A program made the position numbers and the translations under genes. Under the pieces are notes generated by a model. It had not been told where the DNA came from, did not search any database, and was given only the letters and a program-made list of their open reading frames with translations. DNA of 64,000 nt from Planobispora rosea (GTDB lineage: Bacteria > Actinomycetota > Actinomycetes > Streptosporangiales > Streptosporangiaceae): positions 1 through 64,000 of the forward strand of contig NZ_BMQP01000002.1 of NCBI RefSeq assembly GCF_014648175.1, given 5' to 3'. Position 1 is the stretch's first letter; each line of letters opens with the position of its first letter. Shown here piece by piece: positions 37,181 through 47,732 of this stretch.

Positions 37181-38473
37181 TCAGCTCCAGTCCTTGAAGA
37201 TGCCGCGGTACTTCTCGTCGACGGTCTTGAGCATGTCCGCCGGGGTCGTCTTACCGCCGACCAGGGCCTGGTAGCCCTCCAGCAGCGGCTGGAAGAGCTG
37301 GCCGCCCTCGGGGATCCACGGACGGGCGACCGCGGTGTCCATGATCGGCTTGAAGACGGCGACGTCGGCGTTACCCTGGACGTCGGGGTTGTCGTAGGCG
37401 GAGGTACGGGTCGGCAGGAGGCTGATCTCCTTGGCGATCCGGGCCTGGTTCTCCGGGGTGCTCATGAAGCGGACGAACTCGTAGGAGGCGTCGATGTTCT
37501 TGGAACCGGCGTAGATGGCGTAGTTCCAGCCACCGGTGGGAGCACCTGCCTTGGCCGAGCCCGCGGGAACCGGGGCGATGCCCAGGTTCTCCTTGTCCTT
37601 GAACTCCTTGCCCTGGTAGATCTCCGACAGCGCCCACGGGCCGTTGTAGATCATCGCGGCCTTGCCGTCCTTGAGGGCGGTCATCGCGTTGGCGTAGCTG
37701 TCCTGGATGGCCGGCTTGGGCGCGGCACCCGAGCTGATCAGGTCGGCGACGGTCTCCATCGCCTTGACGTTCTCGGGGGAGTTGACGGTGATCTTCTTGC
37801 CCTGCACGTCGAGCATGTCGCCGCCCTCGCCGTACATGAACGGCAGCAGGAAGTAGGCGTCGACGTTGAGCGCGAGGCCGTTGACGCCGGTCTTCTCCTT
37901 GACGTCCAGCGCGGCCTGCTTGAGCTCGGCGACCGTGGCGGGAGCCTTGTCCCAGCCGGCCTTCTTGAGCAGCTTCTTGTTGTAGATCAGCGCCAGGGTG
38001 TCGGTGACCTGCGGCACGGCGTAGGTCTTGCCGTTGTACTTGGTGCTGCTCAGCGGCCCGGCCAGGAAGTCGGACTCGTTCTCGACCGCGCGGGTGCCGT
38101 CCAGCGGCTGCAGGTAGCCCAGGGAGGCGAACTGGGAGGTCCAGGCGACCTCGGAACGGATCACATCGGGCGCTCCGCTGCCGGACTGGGCCGCGGTCTG
38201 GAACTTGTTCTGCGCCTGGTCCGAGGGGACGTTGACGTAGTTGACCTTGATGTTCGGGTACTTCGCCTGGAAGTCCTTGATGAGCGCCTGGAAGGTCGGA
38301 CCCTCGCTGTCCGGCCGGACGGTGTCCCACCAGGTGATCTCGCCGCTGATCTTGGTCGGGTCGGACGGGGCGGACGTGGGGGCCGCCGTCTCACCGCCAT
38401 CGCCGCCGCCGCAGGCGGAAACCGCCAGGGCGAGGGCCGCGACGATCGTCACGGCCGAGAAGGCTCGCCGCAT
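37181..38473 (-). CDS. malE: Maltodextrin-binding lipoprotein, MalE type
   Basis: 430 aa. Signal peptide with lipobox VSAC, then Gly/Asp linker and a family 1 binding fold (GEITWWDTVRPDSEGPTFQA, GSGAPDVIRSEVAWTSQFAS, AMIYNGPWALSEIY, TGGWNYAIYAGSKNID). Aromatic residues in the cleft region (several Trp and Tyr) fit sugar stacking. The ATG has GAGGAGAAAGAC ahead. It is divergent from the amylase-pullulanase gene and shares with it a control region with TTGCnGCAA palindromes. Confidence 0.93.
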   Translation of the reverse strand: MRRAFSAVTIVAALALAVSACGGGDGGETAAPTSAPSDPTKISGEITWWDTVRPDSEGPTFQALIKDFQAKYPNIKVNYVNVPSDQAQNKFQTAAQSGSGAPDVIRSEVAWTSQFASLGYLQPLDGTRAVENESDFLAGPLSSTKYNGKTYAVPQVTDTLALIYNKKLLKKAGWDKAPATVAELKQAALDVKEKTGVNGLALNVDAYFLLPFMYGEGGDMLDVQGKKITVNSPENVKAMETVADLISSGAAPKPAIQDSYANAMTALKDGKAAMIYNGPWALSEIYQGKEFKDKENLGIAPVPAGSAKAGAPTGGWNYAIYAGSKNIDASYEFVRFMSTPENQARIAKEISLLPTRTSAYDNPDVQGNADVAVFKPIMDTAVARPWIPEGGQLFQPLLEGYQALVGGKTTPADMLKTVDEKYRGIFKDWS

Positions 38474-38577
38474 GTCTTTCTCCTCATAGCTCAGGGAACC
38501 GGCCATGAACGGAAGATCCGCCGGGCCGGTGGTGGAGTACGCCGGACGTTACGCCGACGTGAACCGCTTTGGAAGAA

Positions 38578-38588
38578 CTTGCTGCAAG
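38578..38588. promoter_or_regulatory. LacI/MalR-type operator, malE side
   Basis: CTTGC-T-GCAAG is a perfect 11-base palindrome about 105 bases upstream of the malE start, matching the centre and symmetry of LacI-family operators. Confidence 0.55.
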
Positions 38589-38759
38589 AGTCTGCAAACT
38601 TGTTACATATCGGCCTAACATCCCAAATCAGACCAACCGCTCCGAGGGATGCGCCATCGAGGTTACCCGCACGTCACAGGGGTTTCCCCGGCTTCGATCA
38701 CCCTTGCGCGGTGGATACGAGAGACCCCTGAGCATCGGGAGAAGGTCCCCATTCAGAAA

Positions 38760-38770
38760 GTTGCCGCAAG
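38760..38770. promoter_or_regulatory. LacI/MalR-type operator, pullulanase side
   Basis: GTTGCCGCAAG shares TTGCnGCAA with the palindrome 182 bases away and lies about 70 bases before the pullulanase start. Two such sites could be bridged by one tetrameric regulator. Confidence 0.5.
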
Positions 38771-38836
38771 GGATTGCACAGATCATGTCCGATGAGTAAC
38801 TTCCGGGCAACACCCCCGAAACACCGTGGAGGCCCC

Positions 38837-41800
38837 GTGCTCTGGCCACTCCCCCCACGGCGCATGAGAACGGCCGCTCCGGCGGGCGCGCTCACGGCCG
38901 TGCTGGTCACCGCGTCCCTCTTGACCACGCCCGCCTCCGCGGCGGTCCCGCCCGTTTCCGCGCCGTCCCCGGCGGCCCCATCCCCGACGCCGTCCCCGAC
39001 GACGCCGGACCGTGCCGCGCAGGCCTCGCGGGCCCCGCTGGTCTCGGCGCTGAGCCGTACCGCGGAGCCCTCCGACCGGGAGCTCGCCCGCGACGCGCTC
39101 CGCGCCGACCTGAGCCGCGAGCGCTTCTACTTCGCGATGACCGACCGCTTCGCCAACGGCGACCCCGGCAACGATCGGGGCGGGCTGTCCGGCGACCGGC
39201 TCGCCACCGGCTTCGACCCCGCCCACAAGGGCTTCTACCAGGGCGGTGACCTGGAGGGCCTGCTGAAGCGGCTCGACTACATCCAGGGACTCGGCAGCAC
39301 CGCGCTCTGGATCACCCCGGCGTTCGAGAACCGGCCGGTGCAGGGCACCGGCGACAACGTCTCGGCCGGCTACCACGGCTACTGGATCACCGACTTCACC
39401 CGCATCGACCCGCACCTGGGCACCAACGCCCAGATGAAGAAGCTGGTCAAGGAGGCCCACAAGCGCGGGATGAAGGTCTTCTTCGACATCATCACCAACC
39501 ACACGGCCGACGTGATCGACTACGCGGAGAAGACCTACACCTACCGGTCCAAGGCCGCCCATCCCTACCTCGACGCGGACGGCACGCCGTTCGACGACCG
39601 GAAGTACGCCGCCGGGGACACCTTCCCGAAGGTCACGACCCGCTCCTTCCCCTACACGCCGGTCGCGCCGGAGGGCGCCAAGACGCCGTCCTGGCTGAAC
39701 GACCCGACGATGTACCACAACCGGGGCGACTCCACCTTCAGCGGGGAGAACTCCGAGTACGGCGACTTCTTCGGCCTCGACGACCTGTGGACCGAACGTC
39801 CCGAGGTCGTCAGGGGCATGACCGACATCTACAAGACCTGGGTGCGCGAGACCGGCATCGACGGCTTCCGCATCGACACCGCCAAGCACGTCAACATGGA
39901 GTTCTGGGAGCGCTTCTCGCCGGCCCTGCGCGGCTACGCGGCCCAGCGCGGCAACAAGCGCTTCTTCATGTTCGGCGAGGTCTACTCCGGCGACCCGGCC
40001 TTCACCAGCCGCTACTCCACCCGCGGCGCCATGGACGCCACCCTGGACTTCCCCTTCCAGGAGGCCGCGAGGTCTTTCAGCGGCGGCAAGGAACCCGCCT
40101 CCCGGCTGGCCCGGCTGTTCGCCGGGGACGACTACCACATCGACGCCGACGGCAACGCCTCCTCGTTGCCGACCTTCCTCGGCAACCACGACATGGGCCG
40201 CATCGGCCGGTTCATGGCGCAGGACAACCCCGGCGCGCCCGACGCCGAGCTGCTCCGGCGCGACCTGCTGGCCCACGAGCTGATGTACCTCACGCGCGGA
40301 CAGCCGGTCGTCTACTACGGCGACGAGCAGGGCTTCACCGGAAAGGGCGGGGACCAGGACGCCCGCCAGTCCATGTTCGCCTCGAAGACCGCCGGCTACC
40401 TGTCCGACGACCTGATCGGCACCGACGCCACCCACGCGCAGGACAACTACACCCCCGCGCACCCGCTCTACCGGGGCATCTCCGCGCTGGCGAAGCTCCG
40501 CGACGCCCACCCGGCCCTGGCCGACGGCGCGCAGGTCGAGCGGCTGGCCTCCGGCGGCGTCTACGCGTTCTCCCGGATCGGCGCCAGGGAGCAGGTCGAG
40601 TACGTCGTCGCGGTCAACAACGCCGAGCAGGCGGCGACCGTACAGGTGCCGACGTTCTCCGCGAACCTGGGCTTCACCAAGGTGTACGGCGAGGCCGCCG
40701 CCTCCGTCACCACCGGCGCCGACGCGAAGCTCGCAGTGACCGTCCCGGCCCTGTCGGCGGTCGTCTACCGGGCCTCGGCGAAACTCGCCGCCCCGTCCGC
40801 GGCCCCGGCCGTCTCGATCGCGCTCCCGGGGGCCGAGATCAGGGGCACCGCCGAGGACGGCCGGATCCCGGTCACCGCGACCGTGCCGGGCGCCGGCTTC
40901 GACCAGGTCACCTTCGCCGCCAGGGTCGGCGACGGCGGCTGGAGGGTGCTGGGCACCGACGACGCGCCCAACGCCGCGGGCGAGAGCCGTACCTTCCGGG
41001 TCTTCCACGACCTGAGGGGCCTCGCGGCGGGCACGAAGATCACTTACAAGGCCGTGGTGAAGGACTCCGCGGGCCGGTTCGCCTCGGCGACCGCCTCGGC
41101 GACCGTGGCCCCCGAGCCGGAGCCCGAGGAGCCGGGCGCGGTCAAGCGCGACTGGCTCGTCGTGCACTACCAGCGGGCCGACTACGACGGCTGGGGCCTG
41201 CACGTCTGGGGCGACGTCGAGAACCCCACCGACTGGGCGAAGCCCCTCCCGCTGACCGGCGAGGACGCCTACGGCCGCTTCGCCTGGATCAAGCTGAAGC
41301 CGGGCGCGACGAACGTCGGGATCATCGCCCACCGGGGCGACGAGAAGGACGGCGGCGACCGGATCGTCAACCCGGCCAAGACCGGTGAGGTCTGGCTGGC
41401 CGAGGGCAGGCCGGACACCCACCCCTCCCGCGCCGCGGCCCAGGGGTACGCGACCGTCCACTACAACCGGCCGGACAAGGCCTACGACGGCTGGGGCCTG
41501 CACCTGTGGGGCGACGGCCTGGCCGACGGCGTGCCCACCGAGTGGTCCGCGCCGCGGCAGCCGGACGGCACCGACTCCTACGGCGCGTTCTGGAAGATCC
41601 CGCTGAAGGACCCCTCGCTCCCGGTCAACTACATCATCCACAAGGGCGACACCAAGGACCCCGGACCCGACCAGGCGTTCACCCCGGCGCGCCAGCCGGA
41701 CGCCTACGTCAACTCCGGCGCGACGGCGGTCCACCCCACCCGCGCCGCCGCCGAGAACGTCGCGATCCTGCATTACCACCGGCCCGACGGGAACTATGAC

Positions 41801-44692
41801 GGCTGGGGTCTGCACCTGTGGGGCGACGTGGCCAACCCCACCGAGTGGGCGAGCCCGCTCCAGCCCGCGGGAACGGACGGCTTCGGCGTCCACTTCCGCG
41901 TCCCCCTGAAAGAGGGGGCGAAGAACGTGAGCTACATCATCCACAAGGGCGACGAGAAGGACCTCCCCGCCAACCAGGCGCTCGACCTCGTGTCCGACGG
42001 GCACGAGATCTGGCGGGTCGCGGCCACCGAGGGCCACGTGCTGCCGCAGGCGGCGGTGCGCGGCGCCGACGCCGACCTGTCGAAGTCCTCCGCCCACTGG
42101 ATCGACCGGACCACCGTCGCCTGGAAGGTGCGGCCCTCGGCCGCGCTGACCTACGCGCTGGCGTTCTCCGCCAAGGGCGGCATCGCCTACGCCAAGGGGG
42201 ACCTGACCGGCGCCCACCGGCTGATCCGGCTGTCCCCGGGCGCGCTGACCGACGCGCAGAAGGCGAAGTGGCCGCACCTGGCCGGGCACGCCGCGCTCAC
42301 GGTGGACCCGCGCGACGCCGGCCTGGTGCAGGAGGCGCTGCGCGGCCAGGTGGTGGCCGTCGAGCGGGACGCCTCGGGCGTGCTGCTGACCGCGACCGGC
42401 GTGCAGATCCCCGGTGTGCTCGACGACGTCTACGCCGGGGCGGCCGGCGCCGAGCTCGGCCCGGACGCCTCCGGCGCGCTGCCCCGCCTGTCCGTCTGGG
42501 CGCCGACCGCGCGCACGGTGGAGCTGGCGCTCTACCGGGACGCCTCGGGCGGGAGCCGCAGCGTGCACGCGATGCGCCGCGACGACGCCACCGGCGTCTG
42601 GTCGGTGCGGGGCCTTCCGTCCTGGAAGGGGCGCTACTACACCTTCCTGGTCACGGTCTACTCCCCCGCCGCGGGCAAGGTCGTCACCAACGAGGTGACC
42701 GATCCGTACAGCGTCTCGCTGGCCGCCGACTCGGTCCGCAGCCAGCTGGTGGACCTGTCCGACCGGGCCCTGCGGCCCGAGGGCTGGGGCTCCCTGGCCA
42801 AGCCCGGGGCGGTGCCGCAGGAGAAGGCGTCGGTCTACGAGTTGCACGTGCGTGACTTCTCCGCCTCCGACGCGACGGTCCCGGCCGAGCGGCGCGGCAC
42901 CTACGCGGCCTTCACCGGTGACTCCGCGGGCATGAGGGAGCTGCGAGCGCTGGCCGCCGACGGGCTGACCCACGTGCACCTGCTGCCCGTCTTCGACATC
43001 GCGACCATCCCGGAGCGCAGGGCCGACCGTACCGAGCCGGACTGCGACCTGGCCGCGCTGCCCGCCGACTCGGCCGAGCAGCAGGAGTGCGTGGCGAAGA
43101 CGGCCGCCGAGGACGGCTTCAACTGGGGCTACGACCCGCGGCACTACACCGTGCCGGAGGGCTCCTACGCCTCCGACCCGGACGGCGCCGCCCGGATCAG
43201 GGAGTTCCGGCAGATGGTCGCGGGCCTGAACGGCGCGGGCCTGCGGGTGGTCATGGACGTGGTCTACAACCACACCCACGCCGCGGGGCAGGACCCCACC
43301 TCGGTGCTCGACCGGATCGTGCCCGGCTACTACCACCGGCTGCTGGACGACGGCGCGGTGGCCACCTCCACCTGCTGCGCCAACACCGCGCCCGAGCACG
43401 CCATGATGGGCAAGCTGGTCGTCGACTCCGTCGTCACCTGGGCGAAGCAGTACAAGATCGACGGCTTCCGGTTCGACCTGATGGGCCACCACCCCAAGGC
43501 GAACATGGTCGCCGTGCGCGAGGCCCTGGACGAGCTGACCCTCGCCAGGGACGGCGTGGACGGCAAGTCGATCATCCTGTACGGCGAGGGCTGGAACTTC
43601 GGCGAGGTCGCCGACGACGCCCGGTTCGAGCAGGCGACCCAGCTCAACATGGCCGGGACCGGCATCGGCACCTTCAACGACCGGCTGCGCGACGCGGTGC
43701 GCGGCGGCGGCCCGTTCGACCCCGACCCCCGGGTGCAGGGCTTCGGCTCCGGCCTGGCCGGGTCGCCGAACGGCTCGCCGGCCAACGGCACCGCCGAGCA
43801 GCAGCGGGCCCGGCTGCTGCGCTACCACGACCTGATCAAGGTGGGTCTCGCCGGCAACCTGCGCGACTACCGCTTCACCGCCTCCTCCGGCCGGCAGGTC
43901 AAGGGCTCGGAGGTCGACTACAACGGCGCCCCGGCCGGATACACCGCGGCGCCGGGCGAGGCCGTGACCTACGTGGACGCCCACGACAACGAGACGCTGT
44001 TCGACGCGCTGGCCTACAAGCTGCCGCAGGCGACCTCGATGTCCGACCGGGTGCGCATGCAGACGCTCTCGCTGGCCACGTCCGTGTTGTCGCAGGGCAC
44101 CGCGTTCGTGCACGCGGGCAGCGAGCGGCTGCGCTCCAAGTCGCTGGACCGCAACTCCTACGACTCCGGCGACTGGTTCAACCGGCTGTTGTGGGACTGC
44201 GCCCAGGGCAACGGCTTCGGCGCGGGCCTGCCGCCCAAGGCCGACAACGAGGACAAGTGGCCCTACGCCAAGCCCCTGCTCGCCGACCCCGCGCTCAAGC
44301 CGGACTGCGCCGCGATCGGCTCGGCCCGGAGCGGGTACGGCGAGCTGCTGAAGATCCGCTCCTCCTCGCCCGCCTTCGCACTGGGCTCCCTGGCCGAGGT
44401 GCAGAAGCGGCTGTCGTTCCCGGGTGCCGGGAGCGCGGAGACCCCGGGTGTGGTGACCATGCACCTGGACGCCTCCGGGATCGACCCGAAGTGGAAGTCG
44501 GTCACCGTCGTCTTCAACGCGACCCCCGAGCGGCAGGCGCAGGCCGTGCCCGCGCTCAAGGGCGGCCAGGTGGCCCTCCACCCGGTCCAGGCGGAGGGCG
44601 GCGACCCCGTCGTGAAGCAGTCGGCGTTCGACGCCGCCACCGGCACGCTGACGGTCCCGGCCCGCACGGTCGCCGTCTTCGTGCAGTCCTAG
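38837..44692 (+). CDS. Secreted bifunctional amylase-pullulanase
   Basis: 1951 aa. Signal peptide (about 1-40), Pro/Ala linker, GH13 amylase (about 90-650; nucleophile Asp347 in GFRIDTAKH, Glu381 in FGEVYSG, Asp452 in GNHDMGR), an Ig-like segment (about 660-765), three CBM41-type modules (about 770-855, 870-965, 975-1060; each with YDGWGLH-x-WGD), a pullulanase N-domain, CBM48 (about 1215-1300; [16 protein letters not shown]) and a pullulanase-type GH13 domain ([16 protein letters not shown]; Asp1547 in FRFDLMG, Glu1584 in YGEGWN, Asp1717 in DAHDNE). All six catalytic residues are present. It cuts both alpha-1,4 and alpha-1,6 bonds of starch outside the cell. I use the GTG with GTGGAGGCCCC ahead. 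Confidence 0.95.
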   Translation: MLWPLPPRRMRTAAPAGALTAVLVTASLLTTPASAAVPPVSAPSPAAPSPTPSPTTPDRAAQASRAPLVSALSRTAEPSDRELARDALRADLSRERFYFAMTDRFANGDPGNDRGGLSGDRLATGFDPAHKGFYQGGDLEGLLKRLDYIQGLGSTALWITPAFENRPVQGTGDNVSAGYHGYWITDFTRIDPHLGTNAQMKKLVKEAHKRGMKVFFDIITNHTADVIDYAEKTYTYRSKAAHPYLDADGTPFDDRKYAAGDTFPKVTTRSFPYTPVAPEGAKTPSWLNDPTMYHNRGDSTFSGENSEYGDFFGLDDLWTERPEVVRGMTDIYKTWVRETGIDGFRIDTAKHVNMEFWERFSPALRGYAAQRGNKRFFMFGEVYSGDPAFTSRYSTRGAMDATLDFPFQEAARSFSGGKEPASRLARLFAGDDYHIDADGNASSLPTFLGNHDMGRIGRFMAQDNPGAPDAELLRRDLLAHELMYLTRGQPVVYYGDEQGFTGKGGDQDARQSMFASKTAGYLSDDLIGTDATHAQDNYTPAHPLYRGISALAKLRDAHPALADGAQVERLASGGVYAFSRIGAREQVEYVVAVNNAEQAATVQVPTFSANLGFTKVYGEAAASVTTGADAKLAVTVPALSAVVYRASAKLAAPSAAPAVSIALPGAEIRGTAEDGRIPVTATVPGAGFDQVTFAARVGDGGWRVLGTDDAPNAAGESRTFRVFHDLRGLAAGTKITYKAVVKDSAGRFASATASATVAPEPEPEEPGAVKRDWLVVHYQRADYDGWGLHVWGDVENPTDWAKPLPLTGEDAYGRFAWIKLKPGATNVGIIAHRGDEKDGGDRIVNPAKTGEVWLAEGRPDTHPSRAAAQGYATVHYNRPDKAYDGWGLHLWGDGLADGVPTEWSAPRQPDGTDSYGAFWKIPLKDPSLPVNYIIHKGDTKDPGPDQAFTPARQPDAYVNSGATAVHPTRAAAENVAILHYHRPDGNYDGWGLHLWGDVANPTEWASPLQPAGTDGFGVHFRVPLKEGAKNVSYIIHKGDEKDLPANQALDLVSDGHEIWRVAATEGHVLPQAAVRGADADLSKSSAHWIDRTTVAWKVRPSAALTYALAFSAKGGIAYAKGDLTGAHRLIRLSPGALTDAQKAKWPHLAGHAALTVDPRDAGLVQEALRGQVVAVERDASGVLLTATGVQIPGVLDDVYAGAAGAELGPDASGALPRLSVWAPTARTVELALYRDASGGSRSVHAMRRDDATGVWSVRGLPSWKGRYYTFLVTVYSPAAGKVVTNEVTDPYSVSLAADSVRSQLVDLSDRALRPEGWGSLAKPGAVPQEKASVYELHVRDFSASDATVPAERRGTYAAFTGDSAGMRELRALAADGLTHVHLLPVFDIATIPERRADRTEPDCDLAALPADSAEQQECVAKTAAEDGFNWGYDPRHYTVPEGSYASDPDGAARIREFRQMVAGLNGAGLRVVMDVVYNHTHAAGQDPTSVLDRIVPGYYHRLLDDGAVATSTCCANTAPEHAMMGKLVVDSVVTWAKQYKIDGFRFDLMGHHPKANMVAVREALDELTLARDGVDGKSIILYGEGWNFGEVADDARFEQATQLNMAGTGIGTFNDRLRDAVRGGGPFDPDPRVQGFGSGLAGSPNGSPANGTAEQQRARLLRYHDLIKVGLAGNLRDYRFTASSGRQVKGSEVDYNGAPAGYTAAPGEAVTYVDAHDNETLFDALAYKLPQATSMSDRVRMQTLSLATSVLSQGTAFVHAGSERLRSKSLDRNSYDSGDWFNRLLWDCAQGNGFGAGLPPKADNEDKWPYAKPLLADPALKPDCAAIGSARSGYGELLKIRSSSPAFALGSLAEVQKRLSFPGAGSAETPGVVTMHLDASGIDPKWKSVTVVFNATPERQAQAVPALKGGQVALHPVQAEGGDPVVKQSAFDAATGTLTVPARTVAVFVQS

Positions 44693-44764
44693 CAGGCCCC
44701 GGGACCGTCTGAACGGGCGGCCCCGGAAAGAGATCGGGCCGTCCGGGGAACGGCCCCGAGAACG

Positions 44765-44785
44765 CCCGGACCGCTCCGGTCCGGG
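44765..44785 (+). terminator. Hairpin after the amylase-pullulanase
   Basis: CCCGGACC and GGTCCGGG form a perfect eight-base stem around GCTCC, about 70 bases after the stop codon. A second, stronger hairpin follows. Confidence 0.5.
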
Positions 44786-44792
44786 ACTGCCA

Positions 44793-44822
44793 CCGGGCCG
44801 GGTGTTGCAGCACCCGGCCCGG
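44793..44822. promoter_or_regulatory. Perfect hairpin with embedded operator-like loop, between two amylase genes
   Basis: CCGGGCCGGGTG-TTGCAG-CACCCGGCCCGG is a 12-base perfect stem. It may terminate the pullulanase message. Its centre, TTGCAGCAC, matches TTGCnGCAA at eight of nine positions and lies 45 bases before the next amylase start, so it could also be an operator. Confidence 0.5.
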
Positions 44823-44858
44823 CACGGGAACCCATCCATCACTCCTGGAGGCCCCACC

Positions 44859-46736
44859 GTGGAATCCTACAAATCCCCTGACCCCCGGCCCTCCGTCCCC
44901 CGATCACCCGCCCTCCGGCCCTCCGTCCCCCGATCACCCGCCCTCCGGCCCTCCGCCCGCAGGACGCGCACCCGTACGGCCCTGGCCGCCGCGGCGCTGA
45001 GCGTCCTGGCGGGCGCCGCCGTGCTCGTGCCCGTCACGCTCGGCGCCACCTCCTCCGCCGCCGCCGTCCAGGCCGCTCCCCCGGCCGGCACCGGTCCCAT
45101 CGTCAAGCTCTGGAGCTGGAACTGGAACTCAGTCGCGCGCGAGTGCACCGACGTGCTCGGCCCGGCCGGGTACGGCGCCGTCCAGGTCTCCCCGCCGCAC
45201 GACTCGATGAGCAAGGGCGGCTCGGTCTGGTGGGACGTCTACCAGCCCGCCCGCTACACGCTCACCAGCAAGTTCGGCGACGAGAACGCCTTCAAGAACA
45301 TGATCGACGCCTGCCACGGCGCGGGCGTCAAGGTGCACGTCGACGCGGTCATCAACCACATGACCGGTCAGGGCAGCACCAGCTACGGCGGCTACTCCTT
45401 CAGCAAGTACGACTATCCCGGCCTCTACTCCTCCTGGGACTTCCGCAACTCGCCCTCCTGCGTCATCGACGACGAGGACTACAAGAAGAACGGCTGGCGG
45501 GTGCAGAACTGCGAGCTGGTCAGCCTGGCCGACCTCGACACCGGATCCGGGTACGTCCGCGACCAGATCGCCGGCTGGCTCAACAGGCTCACTGCCCTGG
45601 GGGTCGACGGCTTCCGCATCGACGCGGCCAAGCACATCCACCCCGACGACCTGGCCGCCATCAAGGCCAAGCTGACCGGCTCGCCGTACCTGCACCTGGA
45701 GGTCATCTACGGCGAGGGTGAGGCGGTCCAGCCGAGCCAGTACACCGGCATCGGCGACGTGCACGAGTTCGTCTTCGGCCGCAAAATGAAAGAGCAGTTC
45801 ACCGGCCAGATCAAGTGGCTGAGGACGTTCGGCGAGAGCTGGGGACTGTCGGTGCCCGGCGACAGGGCCGTGACGTTCGTCGACAACCACGACACCGAGC
45901 GCAAGGACGCCTCCAAGAACGACGCCACGCTCAACTACAAGTACGGCGACACCTACAAACTGGCCAACGTCTTCATGCTGGCCTGGCCGTACGGCACGCC
46001 GCGCGTCTACTCCTCCTTCACCTGGACCGACAAGGAGGCCGGGCCGCCCTCGGCCAACGGCGGCTTCGTCACCGACACCGACTGCGGCAACGGGCGCTGG
46101 ACCTGCTTCCACCGCCAGATGACCGGGATGGTGGGCTTCCACAAGGCCGTGGCGGGCACCGCCGTGGCCAACTGGTACGACAACGGCGACAACCTGATCG
46201 CCTTCAGCCGCGGGAACAAGGGCTGGGTCGCCATCAACAACCAGAGCGGCTCCCTCACCCGCACCTTCACCACCGGCCTGCCCGCCGGGACCTACGCCAA
46301 CGTCGCCGGGAGCGGCTCGGTGACCGTGGGCTCCGACGGCACCGCGAACGTCACCGTCCCCGCCAGGAGCGCGGTCGCCGTCCACGTCGGCGGCGGCCCC
46401 ACCCCGACCCCGACGGCCACCCCCTCCCCGACGGTGAGCCCCGGAAAGATCGCCGCCTCCTTCGACGCGAACGTGACCACCTACTGGGGCCAGAACGTCT
46501 TCGTCGTCGGCGACGTGGCCGAGCTGGGCTCCTGGAACCCGGAGAACGCGGTGGCGCTGTCGTCGGCCGACTACCCCGTCTGGAAGGCCACGGTCAGCCT
46601 GCCCGCCGGAAGGACGGTCTCCTACAAGTACATCAAGAAGAACCCCGACGGCTCGGTGACCTGGGAGAGCGACCCCAACCGCTCCTTCACCACCCCGGCG
46701 TCCGGCACGGTGACCCGTACCGATACCTGGCGCTGA
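44859..46736 (+). CDS. Secreted alpha-amylase with C-terminal CBM20
   Basis: 625 aa. The N-terminus carries a Pro/Ser/Arg stretch with a 30-base duplication (SVPRSPALRP twice) ahead of a signal helix (LAAAALSVLAGAAVLVPVTL). The GH13 domain (about 80-500) has Asp255 (GFRIDAAKH), Glu281 (LEVIYGE) and Asp345 (FVDNHDTE), as in streptomycete alpha-amylases. After a PTPTPTATPSPT linker comes a starch-binding CBM20 (about 530-625; WGQNVFVVGDVAELGSWNPE). GTG start with TGGAGG ahead; the same GGAGGCCCC signal precedes the pullulanase. The long N-terminus before the signal helix is unusual. Confidence 0.94.
   Translation: MESYKSPDPRPSVPRSPALRPSVPRSPALRPSARRTRTRTALAAAALSVLAGAAVLVPVTLGATSSAAAVQAAPPAGTGPIVKLWSWNWNSVARECTDVLGPAGYGAVQVSPPHDSMSKGGSVWWDVYQPARYTLTSKFGDENAFKNMIDACHGAGVKVHVDAVINHMTGQGSTSYGGYSFSKYDYPGLYSSWDFRNSPSCVIDDEDYKKNGWRVQNCELVSLADLDTGSGYVRDQIAGWLNRLTALGVDGFRIDAAKHIHPDDLAAIKAKLTGSPYLHLEVIYGEGEAVQPSQYTGIGDVHEFVFGRKMKEQFTGQIKWLRTFGESWGLSVPGDRAVTFVDNHDTERKDASKNDATLNYKYGDTYKLANVFMLAWPYGTPRVYSSFTWTDKEAGPPSANGGFVTDTDCGNGRWTCFHRQMTGMVGFHKAVAGTAVANWYDNGDNLIAFSRGNKGWVAINNQSGSLTRTFTTGLPAGTYANVAGSGSVTVGSDGTANVTVPARSAVAVHVGGGPTPTPTATPSPTVSPGKIAASFDANVTTYWGQNVFVVGDVAELGSWNPENAVALSSADYPVWKATVSLPAGRTVSYKYIKKNPDGSVTWESDPNRSFTTPASGTVTRTDTWR
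44891..44950 (+). repeat. 30-base in-frame tandem duplication
   Basis: CTCCGTCCCCCGATCACCCG plus CCCTCCGGCC occurs twice without a mismatch, encoding ten residues twice in the extended N-terminus of the amylase. Confidence 0.9.
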
Positions 46737-46750
46737 CCCCGTACCGGCGA

Positions 46751-46787
46751 TGAGCGGCACGGGCGCGGGCCGTGCCCGTGCCGCTCA
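46751..46787. terminator. Bidirectional hairpin terminator
   Basis: TGAGCGGCACGGGC pairs perfectly with GCCCGTGCCGCTCA around a nine-base loop, between the convergent amylase and XRE regulator genes; it overlaps the regulator stop codon. Confidence 0.8.
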
Positions 46788-47594
46788 CCCGCCGGCGCCC
46801 AGGCCGGCCAGGAGCCGCAGGGCGTCCGCGGAGGGGCTGCCGGGGGCCGCCGTGAGCACCAGCAGCTCCATGCCTGACTCATCCGGCGGCGCGAAGTTCT
46901 CCTGATGCAGCTCCAGTTCCCCGACCAGGGGGTGCCGGTACGCCTTGCGCCCGTGCATCCGCGCGCGCACGTCCGCCCGGGCCCACAGGCGCCGGAAGCG
47001 CTCGCTGCCCATCGCCAGCTCCCCTATCAGCGAGGCCAGGCGCGGATCCTCGGGGTACTTGCCGGCGGCCAGGCGCAGATGCCCGACCACGTCGAGGGTG
47101 CACCGGTCCCAGTCGGCGTACAGGCCGCGCTCGTCCTCCTCCAGGAAGATGTGCCGGGCCGTGTTCAGACCTTTCACCGGGCGGCCGTACAGCAGTTCGG
47201 CGAGGCGGTTGCCGGCGGCGGCGTCGAGGCGGTGGTCGACGATGAGCGCGGGCGCGTCGGTGATCAGGTCCAGGACCCGCAGCAGTTCGGGGCGCAATCG
47301 CCCGGTGGGCGACTTCGCCTTCCGGCGCCGCCGCAGGGCCAGCCGGTACAGGTGCCCGCGTTCGGTGTCGTCGAGCCCGAGGACCCGCGCGAGCGCGTCG
47401 AGTACCTGCTCCGAGGGCTGCGTGGCGCGGCCCTGCTCCAGGCGCACGTAGTAGTCGACGCTCACTCCGGACAGGTGCGCGACCTCTTCACGGCGCAGCC
47501 CCTGGACCCGGCGGCGGCTGCCGGCCGGGATGCCCGCCCCTGCCGGGTCGACCCGGGAGCGGCGGGTGCGCAGGAATCCCGCGAGATCGTCCAT
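46785..47594 (-). CDS. XRE-family regulator with MmyB-like ligand domain
   Basis: 269 aa. An N-terminal helix-turn-helix (LRREEVAHLSGVSVDYYVRL, then EQGRATQPSEQVLDALARVL) is joined to the MmyB-like PAS-related domain (about 105-265), with motifs such as LYADWDRCTLDVVGHLR and YRHPLVGELELHQENF. Members in actinomycetes usually regulate a divergent oxidoreductase, as here, where it faces an NAD(P)H-quinone-oxidoreductase-like gene across about 140 bp. Confidence 0.93.
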   Translation of the reverse strand: MDDLAGFLRTRRSRVDPAGAGIPAGSRRRVQGLRREEVAHLSGVSVDYYVRLEQGRATQPSEQVLDALARVLGLDDTERGHLYRLALRRRRKAKSPTGRLRPELLRVLDLITDAPALIVDHRLDAAAGNRLAELLYGRPVKGLNTARHIFLEEDERGLYADWDRCTLDVVGHLRLAAGKYPEDPRLASLIGELAMGSERFRRLWARADVRARMHGRKAYRHPLVGELELHQENFAPPDESGMELLVLTAAPGSPSADALRLLAGLGAGG

Positions 47595-47732
47595 GGGCCC
47601 AGTATCCCGTGGGCGCCGGCGGTGAAGGTGGCCCTGCCGTTACCAGGAACCCGGGTCCGGCGGAAGAGGCGCCCCTGAACGGCGGCGGCCCGGGTGCGGA
47701 GGATCGGAGGCACCCGACCCGAAGGAGTTCAC

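Larger units (their letters stand above)
38474..38836. promoter_or_regulatory. Divergent maltodextrin control region
   Basis: About 360 bases of relatively AT-rich DNA between malE and the amylase-pullulanase. Besides the two palindromes listed separately it contains a further CTGCAA half-site at 38592-38597, 11 bases from the first palindrome. No gene is supported inside it; a proposed upstream ATG for the pullulanase at 38792 has no ribosome site. Confidence 0.6.

Noticed and set aside
38774-38836. Earlier starts (TTG at 38774, ATG at 38792) for the amylase-pullulanase
   Set aside because: No ribosome site, and the region overlaps the operator palindrome and presumed promoter; the GTG at 38837 has GTGGAGG.
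38783-44857. A 2,024-codon open frame on the minus strand opposite the amylase-pullulanase
   Set aside because: Very high GC opens antisense frames. It is rich in Val/Gly/Arg/His with no domain pattern, while the plus strand has complete catalytic motifs and a ribosome site.
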